From Carettochelys insculpta (lineage: Eukaryota; Chordata; Testudines; Carettochelyidae): a DNA stretch of 64,000 nucleotides. The stretch is taken from contig NC_134137.1 in NCBI RefSeq assembly GCF_033958435.1, positions 111,982,501 to 112,046,500 of the forward strand, read 5' to 3'. Shown one piece after another: positions 55,797-64,000 of this stretch (positions are counted from its first letter, which is position 1; the number at the start of each line of letters is the position of its first letter). The position numbers and the translations under genes were made by a program. The notes under the pieces were generated by a model. It searched no databases. It saw nothing but the letters and a program-made list of their open reading frames with translations, and was not told where the DNA came from.

Positions 55797-57955
55797 TTTG
55801 TTCCTCTTGCTACCCTATGCAGAATGAGTACAGGTCACAACATCCTCAAGGTAGAAACAATGAATGGAACCCAAGTGCATAACATGAGTGTTAGGTGTGG
55901 TCCCACATTCTCTCATGCTCCACACTACTTCAAAAGGATCCTCTCGAAATCAGAATCTCCCTCCTGTCCACCAGCAGCCACATTTCTTCCCTCCCTTGCC
56001 TTTGAGGTAGATTTCTTATGCAGGCAGTTCCCTGGTCTGAAATGTAGTTGTCTGGCGTAAAAATTGTGCACTTGCCACTTAATGCATGGAGGAAGAGAAG
56101 AGGGTGTAACTGGTGGAGAAAAAAAGATGAGGACATAAAATTATGTGAACCTTTCTTTGGAATAATGAGAACGTTCTGTGTCATTCCCTAATGCAGAGCA
56201 TAAATTATTTGAAAATCATAGAAATTACATCTAAAGCATGTATCCAAGGCATTAATATGATAAACTTAAAGCACATACAAACTACTTCAAAATTACTATA
56301 ATTATATATAACATTATCATCTTGCCATTTATCTTGAAAACCATGTATACCTTCAATTACAGCAGTCTATTCACAATGATTGTCAGCTGACTTATTTTAA
56401 AGTTGCATACCATTGTACTATTGTATAATAAATTTCAGTTTCCCATTGAAACCAATGAGTGAAAGTAACATATTTTTCAGCAAAACATATACTGTGCATG
56501 GTATATGGCTAACTGATTTGCATGTGCTACGCTCACAAGTGTCCTTTAAAAACTAACGAAAGAAAAAGAAAAACAACCTGTTTTTTTAAATACACATTTA
56601 AAATAAGGAATTGCAGGAGCTTTATATTATTGGGCCAGATTGCAAATGGAATGCGAGAAAGAGATTGTCTCTAAAATCTAATCCTGGACTGAACCGTACT
56701 TGGGATGAAACCTGCATCTGTCTATTCACACTGCAGGGTTCAGACCTTCACACAGAATTTATAAGGGGTAGAATAATATGCTTTCAGTGTTGTACCATGA
56801 AATCATGAAAAAAGTCTTTTCATTATGGATGCAGTTAAATTTGAAGGTCACAAAAATCTTCCCATTAGCCGATCTATGACAGTATATTTTTAAACCAAAC
56901 ATGACAGCATTCTGGGCAAAGATTGTACTTAGTGAGAATAAAATAAAGTCATGAGCTGTAACTGCTAACCAAACCATGTAACTCTCATCTTGGAAAATAT
57001 TTTTATACAGATCAATCAGAAAACAAATCAAAACCAGGCATATCTGGAATATTAGTTTTCAAGCAATTCTGCATGGATATTGCATGGTCTTGTATCACTA
57101 GTGGATTATATTTTTTTCCCCTCTTAGCCACTCCAAAATAGTTAAAGTTATCCCTTAAAATAAATGTAAAAATAGTGCCATACTATCTCACTGTGTTTGA
57201 ATCACACGTTAAAAGGTTAAAAAAATCCTTTCAAAATCTCTAATGACCATATAAAAGAAAGTCAGATTATATGTGATTTTCGATTGCTCCAATGTAGGCA
57301 ATTTCACCAGGTAATAAATCAAATGTAAAATATCCTGATGCTCTTTGATGACCTGAATGATACAGTGATGTTTGAAATGGCATACTTCAATGATTGTTTG
57401 TAGAATGGGATTAGTATTATTTTTTGTATTAGTGTCCTGCAGATATGACATGGAAATGGATCACTTCCAATGTCCCAGTAACTTTTCATTGGTGAGGGTG
57501 TGGTGGGGAGGAAAGCATTCAGCAGTTCTGCCAAGGCGTGGCTTCCCTGGACTAGAGATGGTTCTGGACATGCTCCAGTGGGCGGACGAATATGAAAGGA
57601 AGTCTTGTCAGTACAGCAATGTGGTGGGAGGAGACCAAGAGGCAAGCCTGTCCTCATTGCGATAGAGGGTTCTGACAAGAGCAAGATTGCTGCATGAATG
57701 CAACCCCACCTTGCTAAGACATGTGGACTGGATTGCATGAACCAGTCAAAAGCTACAACACCCACCTGGAGGTGCAGGGTTTTAAGGGATCAAGTGAGGG
57801 ATGTTGGCTAGAGTGAAAATAGCAGACATCATCCTTATAGAGTGCTCCTTGGTTGGAAGCTGATTGTGGGGAGGCCCTGGTTTTCCTAACCTCTTATTCA
57901 TTAGGCGGGGCTTTGGCCATATACTTTAATCTCCAGGAAAGTCTCTGTTTTACAC
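55797..57955. other. Unique AT-rich stretch
   Basis: No gene recognised. 56180-57180 is AT-rich, has no repeat wording and might include conserved non-coding DNA. Confidence 0.4.
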
Positions 57956-57958
57956 TTT

Positions 57959-58356
57959 GGGCATGTCGACGCAGCAAAGTTATTTTGAAATAACAGCCGT
58001 TATTTCAAAGTAACTTTGCTAGCGTCTACATAATGCGACCTCTATTGAAAATAAATATGAAATAGCGCTTGATTTATTTCAAAATAGCTAAACCTCATTC
58101 CAGAAAGTTATACTGCCTATTTCAAAACAGGGGCTCTTAAGACAAGGAATAGCTCCTCGTTCAAAATAAGCCATAGTGCATCCAATGGCTTTATTTCAGA
58201 ATAGGCTCTGTTGTGTGTAGACACCATATTTTGAAACAGCTGAGTGCTATTTTGAAATGCATTGTGTGTGTAGCAGCATTATTTCAAAATAAGGTATTCC
58301 AGAATAATTCTTCTGGAAAAGCTTATTTCAAAATAACGCTGCTGTGCAGACATACC
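57959..58356. mobile_element. MITE with TTATTTCAAAATAA motifs, TTT target duplication
   Basis: Ends GGGCATGTCGACGCAGCAAA and the inverted CTGTGCAGACATACC. TTT flanks both sides (57956-57958 and 58357-58359). Long arms of GTTATTTTGAAATAAC type. The interior repeats TATTTCAAAATA many times. Confidence 0.75.
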
Positions 58357-58360
58357 TTTT

Positions 58361-58639
58361 GGCCATGTCTACAAGGTGATTGTTATTTCAGGATACAAAC
58401 GAATCCCAAAACAGCAACACCAGTGCTTTTCCCTGTGCTCAAATAAAGCTGGCTTTTCAAGCTTGGTATTCCGGTTGTGGTATCCTTTGTCATACGAGGG
58501 GTAGAGGAACTTTCTGAATAGCTGCTTATTCTGAACTTTGGTGAGTTTTGGACAGCAGAATTTAAAAATAATTTACACAATTTGTGTAGCACAAATTGTA
58601 TAAATTATTTCAAAACCAACTTGCCATGTAGACATAGTC
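58361..58639. mobile_element. Second MITE, directly adjacent
   Basis: Starts GGCCATGTCTACAAGG, 4 bp after the previous element, and ends with the inverted CCATGTAGACATAGTC. The arms are decayed. The interior holds an inverted pair TTTACACAATTTGTGTAGCA-type hairpin at 58571-58600. Confidence 0.65.
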
Positions 58640-58748
58640 TCTGAGTACTAGATAGGGCTGACACCATAGACTTTGATCAGGAGGAGAGAATTGCCACCAC
58701 TGACTCTAGCCACTAGACAAGAGCCTTCCTCTTGCTCACAGAGGCTGT

Positions 58749-59176
58749 GGCTACCCTAGCCCCCACCTTTCAAAAGGGATATGCTAATAAGCCACTTCAA
58801 CAGAAACTAATGAGGCACTACCATGAAAATGCAGCTCCTCATTAGCATAATGACAGCCACTTGTGTTTTGAAAGTGTCACTTTCGAAACATATGCTGCCC
58901 ATGTAGACGGGGGCCTTTCGAAAAGACCCCTGGACTTCAAAGGCCCCTTCTTCCCAAAACCAAATGGGAAGAAGGGGCATTTGAAGTCGGGGGGGGGGGT
59001 CCTTTCAAATGGTCCCTGTCTACACAGGCAACATGTGTTTCGAAAGTGGCACTTTCAAAACGCAGGTGGCCTCCATTTTGCTAATGAGGTGCTGCATAGT
59101 CATAGAGAACCTTATTTGCATCTGCCGAAGTGGCTCATTAGCATGCCCCTTTCGAAAGGCAGGGGCTAGCATAGCC
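58749..59176. mobile_element. Hairpin MITE, related to the 14349 element
   Basis: Ends GGCTACCCTAGCCCC and the inverted GGGGCTAGCATAGCC, about 428 bp. The arms share CTCATTAGCAT, AAAGTG(T/G)CACTTTC, TTTCGAAA and CCCCTTCTTCCCAAAACCAA, with a centre near 58966. It has a G-run of about 11 at 58989-58999. Confidence 0.8.
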
Positions 59177-60424
59177 TTGGCCAGAAGGAAATGTACACTT
59201 GCTTTGGATGTGACCTGTACACAGTTTGCACATCAGTCCCATTCATTTCGCCACTGAAGCCAAGGAAAAAATTCTCACAGATTCCAAGGGAAGCAGGCTT
59301 AAGGATCAATATTTTTCCCTGTATGCCACCTTCATTAAGGAACAACTTCTCCAAACTAGACAAAAATAAGCTGCAATGGATCTGGTCTGTAGTTCTTCTA
59401 TTTAATCTGTGTTTCTAGAAACGTGTGGCTGCATGGAGTCCAGTGAATCAATTGGATGACATAAGGGTCATCTGTGTGGCTCAAACAGCACAACCTGGGC
59501 CCTTAGCTGCAGATTTTCCTAAGAGAATATTGTTGTTTATTACTGCCTAAATCCTGTCATCATCATCATCATCATCAGTGTTTCCAATATATAAAAAAAA
59601 GATATTTACTGAAGGAATATAGGGAAGTTAGGATGCATACTTTAGTTTTTCTTTATCTAAAAATAAATCAGGTTCTCTTCATGTCTACTACGGAATAAAT
59701 GAAATCCAATAAGCTACATAAAATAATTTTAGTTTTTGCCTCATTAGGCAAGACTGAAGTAAAAATGCTACATATTCTAAATTCCCAGCCTCTATTTATT
59801 CAATAAGACTCAAAGTTATAAAACTTTTAAGAAATACAGAAAGCCATCTGTCAGTTATATGTGGTATATTTTCTGAAGGTATTGCTTCCTGCATCTCCCC
59901 CCCGCCACATAAAGACACAAGTGTATATTTTAAATTTTCATCTGGTTCCATTGCTTGCTGCCGACATGAAATAATGTAATCATTTGTTTGTGGCACTGCT
60001 TTCATTTCTCCCACAACTGGTTGTGATATCAGGAAAAACAGGTTATTTCTAGAATGAAAATCAGAAGAAACCCTAAAACAAAGATTTTTGACCCAAAGTC
60101 CTTAGTTATGTAACATTTTATAAAGAATATTACAGAAAATATAGGGCCCAATCCTTTGTCTGATATGCACTTACTTATATACTGAGGCAAATTGTGATAA
60201 ACATACAGTGATAAGTGTTATCCTACAATATAAAATGTCACATATTTAAGACACAACTCAACAAGAGCAGGGATGTAAAAATTGGTTTATTATTGCCTGT
60301 TAAAAAGTTAGGGTGAAAATGTTCATCTCTGCCACAACAGGGACACTGTATTGGCTTTGCACTTAAATGACTAAGGAACTGATTGTGCTAGCAAGTTCAG
60401 AATCACACGTAAATAATAAGCACT
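59177..60424. other. Unique stretch with small (CAT)n
   Basis: A (CAT)n run at 59557-59577. No other feature recognised. Confidence 0.45.
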
Positions 60425-60426
60425 AA

Positions 60427-60848
60427 AGCTGGTCAGGAATTTTCAGTAAACATTTTTTTCTATAAAATAATCAAAATAGAAACTTTTGATGAGAAAAGGT
60501 CAGTGCTAATTGACTTCCTTGTTTTGGAAAAAATAGTTTTAAAATTGTTAAAATAGGATATTTTGATCTTTTCTAATAAAAGTTAAATTTTATTTGAAAA
60601 ATTCAAGATTATTCATATGATGTTTAAAGATTAATAAGGTTAAAAATCAATCCAAAATATTCCAGTTGTATCATAATGAAGTTTTGGTTGACCTGAAATC
60701 ACATTTAATTCAGATTTATTTTTCACTAAAAAGGGTTGGGATTTCAACATTTTGGCACAGTTTGGGATAGAATTTTTTTTTTAACCAAAATCACAATTTT
60801 TTTTTTTTAAAACCAGGTTTGGAAAAAATACTCCCAACCCAGCACCTA
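60427..60848. mobile_element. AT-rich palindromic MITE (hAT-like)
   Basis: Starts AAGCTGGTCAGGAATTTTCA and closes with decayed inverted text (ACCAGGTTTGG, CCCAACCCAGC). The AATTTTT-rich arms are typical of a widespread amniote palindromic element. The exact ends are uncertain. Confidence 0.5.
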
Positions 60849-62690
60849 ATAGCATCTCTGTGTATGTGTGGATTCCTAAGAGAATATTTTTATTACTGAC
60901 TAAATGATGATTGCACTATAGTTTTACATACCTTGTGCATTTTGAGCTCTTAGCACTGACATCAAGTGAAGGGATGCACGATTCAGTCATGTTTTCTGTT
61001 TCTAGCATTACGTTACTAACAGATATATTGAAAAATTTTTGCTTTTAGATGCTCTGATGACAGGTTCCTACTTGCAATAAACATTCTTTTTTGTTGTACA
61101 TAGTGGTCAGTTGCTGGAAAAAGTATTGTAGTTTCATCAAAGCAATTACCTGAGAGCTTAGGAGCACAAGAGATGCAAGTGTATCAGTGATGCAAATCCA
61201 AACACTTGTGAAGCTGATTTCAGTGTTGTTAATTTGGATTTACGTTGTTTTAATGAATTTCAGAATTTGCCTTGCATCACAAAATATAACAGGACTGATT
61301 CTCCAGAGTCATGTACCATGTGCAACCATGAACACCTATGGAAAGGTGACTGAAAGTGGTGCAAAACAATTGAAAGTAAAAATGGCATCCTTTAACTTCC
61401 AAAGTATACTCACTTTGTTATTATGTGAGGGGCCAGGGAATGGGGCATGAGACAAGTATTCAAAATTGCGCACGTTCAAAAATGTATACATATTTCAAAA
61501 TTCTCTACATAGTGTCAGGGAGGATATAAGAGTGAGATCTTATAGTAGAATGCACCATTGTTTAACCCTTCAGATCATAAAAAGCGCAAAATATTTGCAG
61601 GCACAGTTACTGTCATCAAGATGTTTAAGTTTTGTTGGACTTTATTTTCCAAAGTGCTGATCACTCACAAATTTGGCTGAAATGAGTGGGAACTGCTAGA
61701 ACCCTTCCGAATTACACCCCTATTGTGCTCAAGTGTCTGTAATATTGTATTGTCTATGTAATATTGCATGTAATATTGTTTGCTTTGGCCATAAAAATTG
61801 CTTAAAATCACGAGACAAGGAAGGAAGTCTATTTTTACCTTTGGGGAGGGGGCATGAAAGGGAGGGAATAGAAAGAGTTTTAGTCCTCCTTTTTGAACAA
61901 AATAGATATGATACTAAATACCATTTTGATCGAAAGACAGAGATATTTTGCCAGAAGAACCCTTGCAGAAACTGAGCAGCCAAACCGCCTGAAATAACTC
62001 TTCCTAGACCTTTCTGTTTTATAGTTTTCTAAATGAAGCTAACTAGCTTTTATAGCACTGAAACACTAGGGAGCACACTCTCATCAGGAATTGTGCTATC
62101 TGTGATATCCATGGAGACAAAGATTCAAGCCAGTTCTGCAAATCTGGAATTTGGCAATGTTCCAGCCAATGCTCTCTTGTATAGAATGACAAACCATACG
62201 AAAATGACAGAGCTAATGGTAAACAATGACGGATCTGTCAAGAGTCTGAGGGGATGCATCTCTTATTTGTTCATGGACTGTACAGGAATCAGAGCTATTT
62301 TGTTTGGGGCGTGTTTAGATGTCTATCTGAACTCTTCACCCCACCTTTTACAAATCAGACTTAGCACAGCATTACAGGGTTTTTTTGGTCAGAGTGAGAG
62401 ACTGACAGTAAATTGACAAGCAGGACAAAGGGTTCTTAGAGAGGGTAGAAAAACATACTTGCTCCTTTATTTCTTTTAAAAATGCCATTGAACTTATAAC
62501 CCATTCATAAGATCTCACAGAGTAACATCTGCTTCACTTGCCCTAGAGCACCTAAGAATCAGGCTAGGAAATCCTAAGAAATGCTAGAGAAATAAAGGCT
62601 CAAGAGAGTAGCAGGAAATCCCTTCTTCAAAATGATTGTGGACTCCCTTACAGCAATATGTTTGAGTGAAAATGAGTTGCAGTGTAAAAA
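60849..62690. other. Unique stretch
   Basis: No gene recognised. The open frame 62033-62416 (plus, 127 codons) lacks any domain signature and splice context. I treat it as chance or an unknown relic. Confidence 0.35.
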
Positions 62691-62694
62691 TGTA

Positions 62695-62900
62695 CACCTC
62701 ATAGAGCTGGAAGGAACCTTAAAAGGTTAGTGAGTCCTGTCTCCTGCCCTCTTGGCAGGACCAAGCACCATCCTTCCTTCCCCCACCTCCCTGCCACCTT
62801 CCCCTATTTGCTCTAGAACTCTAAATGGCACCCTCAAGGACTGAGTTTATAACCCTGGATTTAGCAGGCAAATGCACAAACTACTGAGCGCTCCCTCCCC
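62695..62900 (-). mobile_element. CR1 fragment, antisense
   Basis: CATAGAGCTGGAAGGAACCT, TTGGCAGGACCAAGCACCAT and GGATTTAGCAGGCAAATGCA are typical antisense CR1 3' text. Confidence 0.6.
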
Positions 62901-63344
62901 CCCAGTCACATTGAATGCCTCAGGAGGTCTGCTGCAAGTCAGAGAAAAACTAGAGTTTCTTATTATTGCAGTCAAGACTCTAATCGATAAAGTAAGTGGT
63001 ATACATTCTGCTGCTTTGCAAATATCCAGGCTTAAGCATATTTTTCCTTGCCACATGAATAATTAGCATTAGGGCTGCAGAATGTACTTAATATGCTTTT
63101 CTTTCTTTCCTTCCTTCTGAAGCCCAGCTGGGCAGGTTGTCTTTCTTGCAGTACTTGCCAATCTAAGGATAAATACTTAATTTTAACACTGTTTAAGTTG
63201 TGCAAGATGTCACAAAGAGCTCCAGAAAGGAATGATGAACCATGTGCACCCATCACATTTTCTCTGTGTGGCTCTTCTAAAGATGAAAGAATAGGAAAGC
63301 AGTGTGTTGCTCCAGCCCATTAAGAAAATGCACTCCCCTAGTCC

Positions 63345-63860
63345 CTGCGCTCTTAAGAAAACAGAAATATAGGACCATCTAAAATGGATCAGACCACTAG
63401 TCAATCCAGTACAGCATACAGTGTCCAGAAGTGGCAAATATCATCTACTTCAAAAAATGGGTTCAAGAAACCTCTCTCTCATGGAATTATCCTGCCTTGA
63501 GCTCCTGAAGCAGGACAGTTTATGTCATTTCCAAAACTCTATCTAAAAATCCTTAATATTATCAATCTGGATAATCCTGTTTTATTTTCAATCCTACTCA
63601 TTGATTGGCCTCAGTGGCATCTTGTGGCAACGAGTTCTGCCAGCTGTGTGTGGGAAAGATTTTACCAGTTTTGAAGTTGCACATTTAGATTTCTTTAAAT
63701 GCTGCCTTGTTCCTGTTTTATGAGAACATCTCTACATTTTCTATGCCATTTATTATTCTATATACTTCTAGCATAACCCTTCTTATTTTTTTCTCCCGGA
63801 GGTAACGAACCCATGCTTTATGAATTTGCTCCATTATATCTTTTTGCATCTCTAATAATT
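63345..63860 (-). mobile_element. Diverged CR1 fragment, antisense
   Basis: AATGGATCAGACCACTAGTC, TCTTGTGGCAACGAGTTCTG, CTGTGTGTGGGAAAGATTTT and GCTCCATTATATCTTTTTGC follow the order of an antisense CR1 3' half. Heavily decayed. The left border is vague. Confidence 0.55.
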
Positions 63861-63924
63861 TGCAAACTGATGGCTCATTCCTTATCCTGCCCCACCTTGC
63901 TCCTGAGGGCCCCAGAATCACCCT

Positions 63925-64000
63925 CGGTACTCCACAGCCCAGTCAGGCCTCTGAGGCCCAGTCACAGTTTGTAGCCTTACAGCCCAGTCAGACCTCTGTG
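63925..64000 (+). repeat. Minisatellite-like start at window edge
   Basis: CAGCCCAGTCAGGCCTCTG, then GGCCCAGTCACAG, then CAGCCCAGTCAGACCTCTG. The related units suggest a tandem repeat that continues past the window. Confidence 0.45.

Noticed and set aside
62033..62416. 127-codon plus-strand frame as a host exon
   Set aside because: No recognisable motif or splice sites. It cannot be supported without homology search.
1..64000. tRNA, rRNA or snRNA genes and tRNA-derived SINEs
   Set aside because: I found no A-box/B-box pair or cloverleaf I could support by eye. A tRNAscan-SE or Infernal run would be decisive.

Overview
This window is vertebrate nuclear DNA with no recognisable host exon. It is AT-rich non-coding sequence packed with transposable elements. 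CR1 LINEs, Penelope-like elements (PLEs) with GIY-YIG endonuclease remnants, and many palindromic MITEs with TIRs close to GGCYATGTCTACAC together point to a turtle. The abundance of TTCGAA-rich PIF/Harbinger-type elements makes me think of a softshell-type (trionychian) turtle, but that is recall and not proof. No operons, bacterial genes or CRISPR arrays are present.

Layout: 1-9.6 kb holds a PLE (minus), a LINE 3' fragment (plus), a palindromic MITE split by a CR1, a second PLE type and an old CR1. 9.6-13.8 kb is a nearly complete but decayed APE-type LINE on the minus strand. 14-17 kb has two textbook hairpin MITEs. 17-24.5 kb is mostly unique AT-rich DNA with old MITE remnants. 24.5-28.6 kb is dense: a CR1 split by a MITE with an exact 3-bp duplication, a tail-only PLE with a 10-bp duplication, and two Harbinger deletion derivatives. 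29.4-36.9 kb has hAT-like and Tigger-like remnants, another hairpin MITE, and a MITE split by a PLE. 40.4-43.2 kb and 51.4-55.4 kb are two large two-gene Harbinger elements. A third GIY-YIG PLE is at 43.5-44.5 kb, and the uninterrupted sister of the split MITE is at 45.7 kb. The last 9 kb has further MITEs, an AT-rich palindromic element and antisense CR1 fragments.

The most informative system is the Harbinger family. The 51.4-55.4 kb copy has a plus-strand transposase (two exons, DDE fold) and a convergent minus-strand Myb/SANT gene. The 40.4-43.2 kb copy keeps the Myb gene and transposase exon 1 but has lost the DDE exon. The copies at 27.5 and 26.5 kb keep only gene beginnings. Many nearby MITEs share the terminal motif. 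The second notable signal is that PLE copies begin with an inverted copy of their own 3' tail, and the tail contains a hammerhead-ribozyme-like core.

All coding sequences seen are transposon relics with stops or frameshifts. Stretches not listed showed me only unique AT-rich sequence.
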